The notes beneath the pieces were generated by a model. That model made no database searches and was not told the DNA's origin. It worked only from the letters and a program-made list of their open reading frames with translations. Positions 1-6,803 of a stretch of DNA of 6,949 nt are shown here, one piece after another. The position numbers and the translations under genes were made by a program. Numbering within the stretch: position 1 is the first letter of the stretch; every line of letters starts with the position of its first letter. The stretch is taken from assembly GCA_017617145.1 (NCBI GenBank), contig JAFZWX010000154.1, positions 1 to 6,949 on the forward strand. The letters are read 5' to 3'. This stretch comes from Treponema sp. (GTDB taxonomy: Bacteria > Spirochaetota > Spirochaetia > Treponematales > Treponemataceae).

Positions 1-64
1 ACAGCCACTGCTCACTCTGACTGTACGGTTTGAAAGTTATCTTATCACTTACGCCTCTGCTCAT
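1..64 (-). CDS. IS1182-family transposase, N-terminal fragment (runs off left edge)
   Basis: An open frame starts at the ATG at 64-62 and continues off the window, giving 21 complete codons. The visible protein contains KITFKPYSQSEQWL. This resembles the conserved opening of IS1182-family DDE transposases, typically 'KITFKPYxQxQxxLLPPSLxExI', which lies before the N-terminal DNA-binding region. The match is from memory of the family and rests on about 14 residues, so it is suggestive rather than proven. No good Shine-Dalgarno sequence lies just upstream (a GGAA is about 20 nt away), which is common for weakly translated transposases. The gene points away from hslO in the same direction of transcription, with a hairpin between them. 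Whether the element is intact cannot be seen. Confidence 0.6.
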   Translation of the reverse strand, partial: MSRGVSDKITFKPYSQSEQWL

Positions 65-140
65 GCTTAAATTTTAGCACAGAAAATTCCTTTTGTCTTT
101 AAAAATAATTAGGGCTGTCCTTTCTTTTTGGACAGCCCCT
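1..140 (-). mobile_element. Possible end of an IS1182-like insertion sequence
   Basis: If the partial transposase at the left edge is real, the element's boundary should lie in the roughly 125 bases between its start codon and the hslO stop. Read on the minus strand, the sequence from 140 starts AGGGGCTGTCCAAAAAG, which has the look of an IS1182-type terminal inverted repeat (G-rich start, CTGTCC, then A-rich). The matching end lies outside the window, so the boundary is an inference. The rest of this stretch up to 190 holds a hairpin and a short direct repeat, with no further gene. Confidence 0.35.
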
Positions 141-149
141 TCTTTTTTT
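111..149. terminator. Probable bidirectional intrinsic terminator downstream of hslO
   Basis: GGGCTGTCC at 112-120 pairs perfectly with GGACAGCCC at 130-138 around a 9-nt loop. On the plus strand it is followed by CTTCTTTTTTT (139-149), a good U-tract. On the minus strand the stem is preceded by A-rich sequence and followed by TAATTATTTTTA, a poorer but plausible tract. It would stop hslO-operon transcripts before the transposase start, and stop plus-strand transcripts before they run antisense into hslO. Its left and right arms may also belong to the insertion-sequence end. Confidence 0.75.
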
Positions 150-163
150 ATTGTGGAGATTCT

Positions 164-181
164 GGCTCGCCTTCGGCTCGC
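164..181. repeat. Short GGCTCGC direct repeat
   Basis: GGCTCGC occurs at 164-170 and again at 175-181, separated by CTTC, just beyond the hslO stop codon. The local GC content is well above the AT-rich surroundings. It folds only into a 3-bp stem, so it is not a convincing terminator by itself. It may be a remnant of a dispersed intergenic repeat; a GCGAGC word also occurs in both arms of the large palindrome at 3975-4046. Confidence 0.4.
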
Positions 182-190
182 TTTTAAATT

Positions 191-1162
191 TTAAATTACT
201 TTGCTCAATGGTATATTGTACTCGCTGCCGCAGTTTCTACAGACTATTTTTAAGGGATCTGTGCCGTCTTTTTTCATATTTTCTAATTCGGCTTTTGGAA
301 GAGATTTTAAGTAGTCTATAAACTTTTGTTCGCTGCAAGGACAATCGAAAATAATATCGCGTGTTACTGTTATAATCGGGTTGAACTCACGGAACAAGCC
401 TATTACTATATCTTCGCAGTCAACTTGATTTTCGCTGAATAAAAGACCAAGACTTGGACAGGCTTTAAAAGCATTTTCGATTTTTGTTATGAGCTTTTCA
501 TCGTCTTCTGTATCCTGATCCCGGCTGTCTTTGTTTCCGCCGTCGCCCGCGGTTCCACCTGTTTTCGGCATCACCTGAAGGTACATTGCACCGGCACCTG
601 TTACCCTTCCCTGTTTATCAAACTGTATGCTTGAATTAAATGCAGTGTTTAACTGTTCAGATTGTGCAAAGTAAGTTGCAAAATCAAGGGCAATATTTTC
701 ACCTCTTACTTCTACTGTTGAGTTTTGCGGATATTTGTCATCCTTGTGAACTCTTGAGAAAGTTAACGTTCCAGGTCCCATAAAATCTGCCAGATCCCAG
801 CTATCCAGCGCTTTTGTTACCGGAATATTTGGTTCAAATAAATACCCTCGAACATATCCTTTTGAATCAGCTTCAACCGAATAACCTTGAGCAGACCCCA
901 TTCCTTCATATTTTATAACAACATGCTCTTCGTCCTTCATCATAGGAATTGTCATGCTTGCACATAAACAGGCTTGTCCAAGAATATAAGTTTCAAGAAT
1001 GCCAAGCTTATGCTGCAGGCGCAATTGGTTTACAAAACGAGTTCCATGAAAAATTGCTCCACGCACTCTTCCATTTGCAGCAGTAAACACCTTAAGCTCG
1101 TCATCTTTTAGAGTATTTATAAAATCATAAAGTTCCTTGTCGGATAATGGTGCCTTTATCAT
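191..1162 (-). CDS. hslO: Hsp33 redox-regulated chaperone (33 kDa chaperonin)
   Basis: This is a cytoplasmic holdase chaperone of the Hsp33 family: inactive when reduced and zinc-bound, and activated by oxidation and unfolding to hold aggregating proteins during oxidative stress. The signature is the C-terminal zinc-binding cysteine set CxC (C274, C276, in FDCPCSEQKF) and CxxC (C308, C311, in IVCRNCGSEY), giving all four ligands. The N-terminal domain (about 1-190) has the expected Hsp33 pattern, including GRVRGAIFHGTRFV and a glycine-rich stretch near 86-106. At 323 residues it is longer than the usual 290 or so. The extra length is mainly a Gly/Asp/Lys-rich segment around 199-222 between the core and the linker domain. 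The ATG at 1162 follows the phosphoesterase stop by 14 nt, with only a weak AAAGAA as ribosome binding site, so translation may depend on coupling. It is probably the last gene of the minus-strand run. Confidence 0.95.
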   Translation of the reverse strand: MIKAPLSDKELYDFINTLKDDELKVFTAANGRVRGAIFHGTRFVNQLRLQHKLGILETYILGQACLCASMTIPMMKDEEHVVIKYEGMGSAQGYSVEADSKGYVRGYLFEPNIPVTKALDSWDLADFMGPGTLTFSRVHKDDKYPQNSTVEVRGENIALDFATYFAQSEQLNTAFNSSIQFDKQGRVTGAGAMYLQVMPKTGGTAGDGGNKDSRDQDTEDDEKLITKIENAFKACPSLGLLFSENQVDCEDIVIGLFREFNPIITVTRDIIFDCPCSEQKFIDYLKSLPKAELENMKKDGTDPLKIVCRNCGSEYNIPLSKVI

Positions 1163-1176
1163 ATTTCTTTATTAAA

Positions 1177-2349
1177 CTAATTAGTTGAAATCTGTTTAGT
1201 TTTAAGAATTGTACCATCGTACTTGTAAACAGTAAGATCAATATAATTCTTATAAATCTTCATATCAAGCCAGCCAAAATCTGTATTATTTAACCATTGG
1301 GTATATGGAGACTGATAAATTAAATTATCATCAAGTTTTCCACCCATACTTCCAAGAATCATATAATCAACATTTTCTTTTTTTAACATTTCAAAAAAAT
1401 GATTATGTCCGCTTAGATGAATGTCAACATTATATTTTTCTAAAATTGGACAAAGACGTTCGATTACACCAGGAATATCTCCCCAATTTTTCCCAGCTGC
1501 ACTGTCATAATAACCAGAGCCAGTTACATAACAATGAGAACATACAATTACTGTATCTTCCTGAGGAATGTCTTCAAGCTGTTTAATAAGCCATTTTTCT
1601 TGTGATTTAGAAAATTCAACATCATCCCAAACCATAAAAATAAACAGCATATGAACTGTTCCATTATCCATGCGGAAATATTTTTTATCACCTTTCTGCA
1701 TAAAAGCCTGTTTGAATGCCGGATATCCATTTACAATAAAATCATGATTTCCAGGAATTGCAAGCATTTTTGTATTTTTAAGATTTGCTTTTATATCGTC
1801 AACAGCACCCTGCATTATTGGGGCAACCATTCCTACTTCAGAAATATCTCCAAGACAGAAAAATGCATCGTAGTTACGCGAATCAATCTGCTGTAAGATT
1901 TTCACACGAGCGTCTGCATTAGATCCACCAGAACCCCAGTGAGGATCAGAGGCAAAGGCATAATGAGCAATTGGTTCGTTTGCAGAAGCGTTTGCATTTA
2001 TTGGAAGCGGTTCTTTTTGTGAAAGAAATTTTATTCCACTATTATCAATCTTTAATCGTGGAAGAATCATTAAAGCCACATAAATAATCACCCAAAGCGC
2101 AAGTGAAAAAATTGAAAAAATGCGCGAAAGGATTTTTGTAGCTTTGTTTGTTTTAAGAATATTCAGCAGCAGAAAAATTATTGGGAGAAGAACTGTTACA
2201 ATAAGTCCAATATAAGCCCCTTTAATTCCAGTGTGCCAATGGAAGGTTCCAAAAAGTCCTGGACGCAAGCTGAACCAAATGAAGATAATTACGCATAAAA
2301 TAATGGAAACTATCCCAAGATTAAATGTTTTTTTGTCTGTGTTTTTCAT
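1177..2349 (-). CDS. Membrane-anchored calcineurin-like metallophosphoesterase
   Basis: This is a two-domain protein. Residues 1-100 carry three hydrophobic segments (about 11-28, 43-63 and 75-96). The remainder is a calcineurin-type metallophosphoesterase domain with its full dinuclear metal set: SDPHWG (D135, H137), GDIS (D168), GNHD (N201, H202, D203), CSH (H272) and GHNH (H315, H317). Such domains hydrolyse phosphomonoesters or phosphodiesters; the substrate cannot be read from sequence. With three membrane segments the catalytic domain would lie on the opposite side from the N-terminus; which side is not settled, but the positive N-terminus (MKNTDKK) suggests cytoplasmic N and a periplasmic or extracellular enzyme. 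The start codon is 1 nt after the arabinofuranosidase stop, and its GAGGTG ribosome binding site lies inside that gene's last codons, so the two are almost surely co-transcribed. Possible substrates are lipid-linked, envelope or nucleotide phosphates; none is shown. Confidence 0.88.
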   Translation of the reverse strand: MKNTDKKTFNLGIVSIILCVIIFIWFSLRPGLFGTFHWHTGIKGAYIGLIVTVLLPIIFLLLNILKTNKATKILSRIFSIFSLALWVIIYVALMILPRLKIDNSGIKFLSQKEPLPINANASANEPIAHYAFASDPHWGSGGSNADARVKILQQIDSRNYDAFFCLGDISEVGMVAPIMQGAVDDIKANLKNTKMLAIPGNHDFIVNGYPAFKQAFMQKGDKKYFRMDNGTVHMLFIFMVWDDVEFSKSQEKWLIKQLEDIPQEDTVIVCSHCYVTGSGYYDSAAGKNWGDIPGVIERLCPILEKYNVDIHLSGHNHFFEMLKKENVDYMILGSMGGKLDDNLIYQSPYTQWLNNTDFGWLDMKIYKNYIDLTVYKYDGTILKTKQISTN

Positions 2350-2350
2350 G

Positions 2351-3940
2351 TTACACCTCGAATAGTATTACATTCCACGAAAGTGGTTTTATCATTGTTG
2401 TTGCAATTCCATCTCTAAGAGCGGCAGAAGGATTTGTTTCTGGTGGTCTCCAGTCGTTTCCATAACTGCTCTTTTTTTCAAAATCATTTGTATATATTTC
2501 ATAATGAGAAATTGTTCTTAAACCCTCAAAACCTCGAACATCAAGATCTATTGGATAAGCTTCTTTTTCATTTCTGTTTATAATGAATACTGCAAGCTTG
2601 CCATCTGATTTATTCCAGGCACAGGCAGTATCAATATAAGGAATATTATTTTTTCCAGTATATTGTGATGTATCATCAATAGCATAACCAGGCATATCGT
2701 AGGTTGGACAGTCAACAGCTGTTTTAAGGCTTATTCCTTTTGCATATTCCATAAGCTGCCGATACGCATAATGTGTTGCAGGTTTCCATACATTATCGTG
2801 ATTAGAAGCACATAAAGCTCCAAGACCGCCTGTCATACAACCAATTTTAACTCTGTCTGCATGACGCAAAAGTGCAAGCTGAATGCTCGCCATAGAAAGC
2901 AGTTTTATCATATCGCCACCAGGAAAATCACGTTCAGGCATGTTATCCGGGTCGTGAAGAATATATTTTCTTTCGGGATCAAATCTGTAATGTGAACGAG
3001 CCATATTATATGGACCAAAACCTGGATTAAGCGGTGAGAAAGGTCTTTCAAAGGCTCCATATTCATCAAAGGAGATATTTACCTTGCGTGGGGAACGATG
3101 CTTTGCCTGAATGTAATCGAGCATTGCTGTTTCAGTGTTGATAAAATCTTCATAATAGTGAGAACCACCAAGAAGCGAAAGAATGTCTCCTGGTTTTGAA
3201 GAGTGATAATGATGGAGTGCAAGATAGTCAACAGTATCGTAGCATTTATCCATTACAGTTGCTTCCCATTCCGGATAATGATCCATAAAAGAAGCTGAGG
3301 AACCACAAGCAACAGTTTCTATTGATTCATCTATCCATTTCATTGCTTTTGATGCTTCGTGACAAAGGATTCCGTAACCTTCAGGATTTTTTTCCCAGGA
3401 ACCAAGCTGCCAGTGTCCGTCCATTTCGTTTCCAAGACACCAGGTTTTTACTTTATAAGGTTCATCGTGTCCATTTTGTCGTCGAAGATTTGACCAGTAG
3501 GTTCCGCCTTCATGATTTGTATATTCGACACAGTCCATTGCATCCTGTAATGTACCTGTTCCAAGATTTACTGTATAAATTGGTTTAGTTCCAATCTTTT
3601 CGGCCCACTGAAGATATTCATCATGACCTACTTCGTTAGGTATATACTGATGCCATGCCGGGTCAAGATGTACCTTACGCTGATTTTTAGGTCCTATAGA
3701 ATCCTTCCATTGCCAGGCAGAAACAAAATTACCACCGGGAAGACGAACAGCAGGCAGACCTGTTTTTTTAAGAAGATCAATTACATCTGTTCTAAAGCCT
3801 TGATTATCTGCTGTAGGATGCTTTGGGTTATACATAAATCCGTTTACCATTGTACCTATTGGTTCCAGAAATGCAGAAAAAAGGCGTGGTGAAATTTCGC
3901 CAATAGTGAACTTTGGATGAATCGTAATTCTTGGATTCAT
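2351..3940 (-). CDS. abfA: GH51 family alpha-L-arabinofuranosidase (divergent)
   Basis: This is a retaining glycoside hydrolase that would remove terminal alpha-L-arabinofuranosyl groups from arabinoxylan or arabinan oligosaccharides. Family 51 hallmarks are in order: RLPGGNFVSAW (66-76), WCLGNEMDGHW (167-177) with acid/base E172 after N171, ALHHYHS (241-247), FDEYGAF (291-297) with nucleophile E293, and HADRVKI (360-366). A C-terminal beta-sandwich follows from about 405 to 529, including AVFIINRN and the closing SWNVILFEV. The 529-residue length is slightly over the usual 500. No signal peptide is seen, so it should act in the cytoplasm on imported oligosaccharides. Several normally conserved neighbours of the active site differ (see findings), so substrate preference may differ. 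The start is supported by AAAGGAGA placed 8 nt before the ATG. It lies 114 nt after the MATE gene, past a large palindrome; no clear promoter was found there. Confidence 0.92.
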   Translation of the reverse strand: MNPRITIHPKFTIGEISPRLFSAFLEPIGTMVNGFMYNPKHPTADNQGFRTDVIDLLKKTGLPAVRLPGGNFVSAWQWKDSIGPKNQRKVHLDPAWHQYIPNEVGHDEYLQWAEKIGTKPIYTVNLGTGTLQDAMDCVEYTNHEGGTYWSNLRRQNGHDEPYKVKTWCLGNEMDGHWQLGSWEKNPEGYGILCHEASKAMKWIDESIETVACGSSASFMDHYPEWEATVMDKCYDTVDYLALHHYHSSKPGDILSLLGGSHYYEDFINTETAMLDYIQAKHRSPRKVNISFDEYGAFERPFSPLNPGFGPYNMARSHYRFDPERKYILHDPDNMPERDFPGGDMIKLLSMASIQLALLRHADRVKIGCMTGGLGALCASNHDNVWKPATHYAYRQLMEYAKGISLKTAVDCPTYDMPGYAIDDTSQYTGKNNIPYIDTACAWNKSDGKLAVFIINRNEKEAYPIDLDVRGFEGLRTISHYEIYTNDFEKKSSYGNDWRPPETNPSAALRDGIATTMIKPLSWNVILFEV

Positions 3941-3974
3941 AAAAAAAGTCTCCTTTAAATACTCAATTTATTAT

Positions 3975-4046
3975 GTCCTGAAGTTTTCTGCCTGCGAGCA
4001 AACAGGGCGAAGAGGAAGTTTGCTCGCATTCAGTAAACTTCAGGAC
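3975..4046. repeat. 72-nt imperfect palindrome between MATE and abfA genes
   Basis: GTCCTGAAGTTT (3975-3986) pairs with AAACTTCAGGAC (4035-4046) for 12 bp. After a 1-nt mismatch, three more pairs form (3988-3990 with 4031-4033). After a 2-nt mismatch, TGCGAGCAAAC (3993-4003) pairs with GTTTGCTCGCA (4018-4028) for 11 bp. The loop is 14 nt (4004-4017). It therefore has 26 base pairs in total. On the transcribed minus strand the stem is followed by ATAATAAATTGAG, not a U-run, so it is not a standard intrinsic terminator. It could be an mRNA processing or stability element, or a copy of a dispersed palindromic repeat. Confidence 0.9.
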
Positions 4047-4054
4047 GAACATAT

Positions 4055-5455
4055 TTATTTTTTCCCAGTTGATATTTTTTTTATCCATTTCTCGCTCTTC
4101 AACCGGAAGACGCACCAGATGGTTTTTACGACATCGGCTGAATTCAAACATACATAAATCCAGAAGGCTGACCAGTGTAATACAAAGCCTGCAAGTATTC
4201 CAAGCGGGAGTGAAAGTACCCATAGAAAAACATTATCTGTAATCATGAGCATTTTTGTATCGCCACCACCTCGTAAAACGCCTTTTGTCATAATACTGTT
4301 TGTTGCACGGAAAATTATAATCAAACTGATTGCATTCATAAGCTGACGTGCAATCTGTTTTGTTTCAAGTGATATATTGTAAGTATTTATAATCGGGTTG
4401 CTTACTATCATAATAAACAAGGCCGAGATTGTTCCAAGTGCAAGACCAAGTCCAAGGAACATCCAGCCCTGTTCCTGTGTTTTTTCACGACCTTCGCTTC
4501 CAAGAGTATGACCTGTAACAATTGCACCAGCCTGACTTACACCTTGAATTACTACAGTGCTAAGTTGTTGGGTTACGCTTGTAATTGCATTTGCCGCTGT
4601 AAAGGTTGCACCAAGATGACCTATTACCATAGCAACAGAATTGTTTCCAAGTGCAAGAATTGCATCGCTGATTAAAACAGGAATACTGATACGGATATAT
4701 TCACCAAGAAGTGAGCCTGTTTTCATAAAAATGTCGCGCACTTTGAACAGTATTTTCTTGTCCTTTAAGAAAAGGTAACCCAGAATCATTCCTGCTTCAA
4801 AAATACGGGCAATTAAAGTTCCAAGAGCAGCACCGGCAACTTCCATTCTAGGCGCACCAAACTTACCAAAAATAAAAGTATAATTTGCAAGAAGATTTAC
4901 AAAGAATGCACCTATTGAAACAAAAAGTGGAAGCCTTACCTGCCCTACACTTCGCAAAACAATAGTTGTAACAAGTGATGTTCCTAAAAAGAAATACGTT
5001 ATAATCGACCACTTAAAGTAAATGCTTCCAAGTTTAATAATATCAGGATCACTTGTATACATTCGCATTAAGGTTTGAGGCATAATAAGAGTAACAATTG
5101 CAAAAAGAGTGGCCAGTGTTAGTGTAAGACGAAGCATAAGGCATACAGTCTGTTTTAACGCAACAGAAGCCTGTTCTTCATCATGATGTGCAACCTTCAT
5201 TCCCCAGAAGCGTGAAACAAGAACCGATGCTCCCATTCCAAGTCCCATGCAGAAAATGTGATATATACCAATAAACGAGTTTGCAAGAGAAGTTGCAGAA
5301 AGTGCCTTTTCGCCAAGCTCTCCAACCATTATTGTGTCGAGCATGTTTACGCCAATTGTTATAAGACTTTGTAAGGCAATAGGCAGTGCCAGAGCAAAAA
5401 CCGTCTTGTAAAATTCAGGGTCTTTTCTAAACAGCTTCATTTTGATGTACAACAT
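4055..5455 (-). CDS. MATE-family multidrug/cation antiporter
   Basis: This is an inner-membrane efflux protein of the multidrug and toxic compound extrusion family, which exports organic cations or metabolites in exchange for Na+ or H+. It is 466 residues long, as usual for the family, with about 12 hydrophobic segments in two similar halves. The first half starts with LPIALQSLITIGVNMLDTIM and MVGELG (residues 24-48); the second starts at ISIPVLISDAILALGNNSVAM (256-276). Family-typical features include LRSVGQVRLPLFVS (167-180), VNLLANYTFIFG (186-197), VAGAALGT (206-213) and LRGGGDTK (394-401). The substrate cannot be read. The start is ambiguous: the listed ATG (5455) directly abuts AAGG, leaving no spacer, whereas the ATG at 5440 (MKLFRKDPEF) has the same AAGG about 15 nt upstream, which is rather far. 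Neither is ideal. The gene lies 24 nt after the tcdA stop, suggesting co-transcription. Confidence 0.93.
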   Translation of the reverse strand: MLYIKMKLFRKDPEFYKTVFALALPIALQSLITIGVNMLDTIMVGELGEKALSATSLANSFIGIYHIFCMGLGMGASVLVSRFWGMKVAHHDEEQASVALKQTVCLMLRLTLTLATLFAIVTLIMPQTLMRMYTSDPDIIKLGSIYFKWSIITYFFLGTSLVTTIVLRSVGQVRLPLFVSIGAFFVNLLANYTFIFGKFGAPRMEVAGAALGTLIARIFEAGMILGYLFLKDKKILFKVRDIFMKTGSLLGEYIRISIPVLISDAILALGNNSVAMVIGHLGATFTAANAITSVTQQLSTVVIQGVSQAGAIVTGHTLGSEGREKTQEQGWMFLGLGLALGTISALFIMIVSNPIINTYNISLETKQIARQLMNAISLIIIFRATNSIMTKGVLRGGGDTKMLMITDNVFLWVLSLPLGILAGFVLHWSAFWIYVCLNSADVVKTIWCVFRLKSEKWIKKISTGKK

Positions 5456-5479
5456 CCTTAAAAATATTATAAACTAAAA

Positions 5480-6163
5480 TCATAATGCAAGCAAATCCTT
5501 TATAACTTCACCTGCGATTATTAATCCTGCAACAGACGGTACAAAGGAACAGCTTCCCGGAGCAGAATCGGTTTTAATTACTGGTTTTTCCTTTGAATAA
5601 ACGACTTTTAAATCCTTTATACTACGTTTCTTACATTCCTGACGCATAACCCGGGCTAAAGGACAAACAGATGTCTTATATATATCTGCAACTTCAAAAG
5701 CAGCAGGATTAAGCTTATTTCCGGCACCCATACATGATATTACAGGAACTCCAGCTGTTTTTGCCTGAGTAATGATTAAAAGTTTTGCAGTGACTGTATC
5801 TACGGCATCAACAACATAATCATATTTTAAAAAATCAAAATCGTCTTTATTTTCTGGAAGATAAAAGCATTTTATTGCATTTACTTTTGCAGATGGATTT
5901 ATATCAAGGATGCGTTCTTTCATAACATCAACTTTAGGACGATTTATTGTACTATGTAATGCAATAATCTGACGATTTAAATTTGAAAGAGCAACTGTAT
6001 CGCTGTCAATTAAATCAAATTCACCAATTCCACTGCGAGCAAGAGCTTCTGCTGCATATCCGCCTACTCCACCAATACCAAAAATTGCAATGTGTGATTT
6101 TTTGATTTTATCAATTGCATCAGTACCAAGTAAAAGCTCTGTTCGGGAAAACTGAGATTCCAT
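5480..6163 (-). CDS. tcdA: tRNA threonylcarbamoyladenosine dehydratase (TcdA/CsdL)
   Basis: This is an E1-like, ATP-dependent enzyme of the ThiF/MoeB superfamily that cyclises t6A at tRNA position 37 to ct6A, improving decoding of ANN codons. The Rossmann ATP site is IFGIGGVGGYAAEALARSG (27-45), followed by LIDSD (51-55; D53 for nucleotide binding), SNLNRQ (60-65), RPKVDVM (75-81) and VVDAVDT (117-123). The TcdA-specific half includes MGAGNKLNP (145-153), EVADIYKTSVCPLARVMR (157-174) and FVPSVAGLIIAGEVIKDL (207-224). At 227 residues it is shorter than the E. coli protein and lacks the Cys-rich segment found before the last helix in many Firmicutes versions. ThiF or MoeB is less likely because this C-terminal half is diagnostic of TcdA. 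No Shine-Dalgarno sequence precedes the ATG. It heads the minus-strand run. Confidence 0.93.
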   Translation of the reverse strand: MESQFSRTELLLGTDAIDKIKKSHIAIFGIGGVGGYAAEALARSGIGEFDLIDSDTVALSNLNRQIIALHSTINRPKVDVMKERILDINPSAKVNAIKCFYLPENKDDFDFLKYDYVVDAVDTVTAKLLIITQAKTAGVPVISCMGAGNKLNPAAFEVADIYKTSVCPLARVMRQECKKRSIKDLKVVYSKEKPVIKTDSAPGSCSFVPSVAGLIIAGEVIKDLLAL

Positions 6164-6198
6164 ACTATTATTTTATTATATAATTCGAGGGCTTTCAA
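6161..6198 (-). promoter_or_regulatory. Predicted promoter for tcdA, with almost no leader
   Basis: On the minus strand, TTGAAA (6198-6193) is followed by exactly 17 nt and TAAAAT (6175-6170), a fair sigma-70 match. Transcription would then start at about the tcdA ATG itself (6163). A perfect TATAAT at 6180-6175 is an alternative -10, but it has no good -35 at the right distance, and it too would leave a leader of only about 10 nt. Both readings fit the lack of a ribosome binding site. Confidence 0.5.
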
Positions 6199-6234
6199 GC
6201 AGAACTCTGGTTTTACATATACTTCATTTTTTTA

Positions 6235-6263
6235 TTGACACTAAATTATTCAAGGAATATACT
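6235..6263 (+). promoter_or_regulatory. Strong sigma-70 promoter for the 171-aa gene and cstA
   Basis: A perfect -35 TTGACA (6235-6240), a 17-nt spacer, and the near-consensus -10 TATACT (6258-6263) predict a start near 6270. That leaves about an 18-nt leader holding the AAAGG ribosome binding site (6275-6279) before the ATG at 6288. No clear operator palindrome was seen beside it. It is back-to-back with the tcdA promoter, with the two -35 elements about 36 nt apart. Confidence 0.8.
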
Positions 6264-6287
6264 ATTAATATAACAAAGGTGTTTGCT

Positions 6288-6803
6288 ATGGATATTTCTG
6301 AAGCAATAGAAAGAATTCTGCCCGCCTTTGAGCAGTATTATACAGTTAATAAAGATTCCAAACCCCCGTTTTGTGCACAAGCGGAATTCCGTTCACATAA
6401 CGAACAGTATTTTCTTGTCCGTTCAGCCCACATTGCAGACATTGATTCAAATGAATTTGTTTATTTTGCAACCACTCCTTCACTTTCAAAAGATCAGCTT
6501 GAAGAATTTGTAAATGCTTCGTGGCAGGACGGACTTTCAAAAGTAAAACCATACAACGGCCACCGTAATTCCGATGTTTCGCTTATAATAATCACAAACC
6601 AACTTGAATGTCCGTTGGAAAATGCCATTAAAAAGACAAAGCTTTATAAATCATATAAATGGAGTTTGCACGGCTGGAGTCATTTTAAGCTCGCAGTTGT
6701 GGCTCTTGAAACACAGGATATTTATTTCAACAGATTCGGTAAAGATTACAAGAAACTGCTTGAAAAAAATATATTTCAAAATCCTATTGGAGGTAAAAAA
6801 TGA
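6288..6803 (+). CDS. Uncharacterised 171-aa protein, translationally coupled to cstA
   Basis: I do not recognise this family. It is a soluble, mixed alpha/beta protein with no signal peptide, membrane segment or cysteine pair. Visible features are an N-terminal amphipathic helix (SEAIERILPAFEQYY), hydrophobic strands (FVYFATT at 57-63; DVSLIIIT at 96-103; FKLAVVALE at 133-141), and an aromatic/His patch KWSLHGWSHF (124-133). The start is the ATG at 6288, with AAAGG 8 nt upstream. A GTG at 6279 in the same frame overlaps that ribosome binding site and would leave only about 8 nt of leader, so it is unlikely. The stop overlaps the cstA start by 4 nt (ATGA at 6800-6803), and the cstA GGAGG lies within this gene's last codons. 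It is driven by its own strong promoter. A role alongside the transporter, such as regulatory or accessory, is inferred from position only. Confidence 0.85.
   Translation: MDISEAIERILPAFEQYYTVNKDSKPPFCAQAEFRSHNEQYFLVRSAHIADIDSNEFVYFATTPSLSKDQLEEFVNASWQDGLSKVKPYNGHRNSDVSLIIITNQLECPLENAIKKTKLYKSYKWSLHGWSHFKLAVVALETQDIYFNRFGKDYKKLLEKNIFQNPIGGKK

Noticed and set aside
2..70. A plus-strand frame ending at a TAA at 68-70, possibly the tail of a gene followed by the terminator at 111-149.
   Set aside because: The same bases read on the minus strand give a start codon and a recognisable IS1182-like opening, while the plus-strand peptide resembles nothing I know.
3975..4046. The palindrome as a Rho-independent terminator of the MATE gene.
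   Set aside because: The sequence after the stem on the transcribed strand is ATAATAAATTGAG, without a U-run, and the stem is unusually long. A T-rich stretch exists only on the other strand (4051-4063), where no gene is read.
3963..4223. An 86-codon minus-strand open frame over the MATE C-terminus and the palindrome.
   Set aside because: It overlaps the well-supported MATE coding sequence in another frame, has no family resemblance, and is partly made of the inverted repeat.
6279..6287. A GTG start three codons upstream for the 171-aa protein.
   Set aside because: The GTG overlaps the AAAGG ribosome binding site that serves the ATG at 6288, and it would have a leader of only about 8 nt from the predicted promoter.
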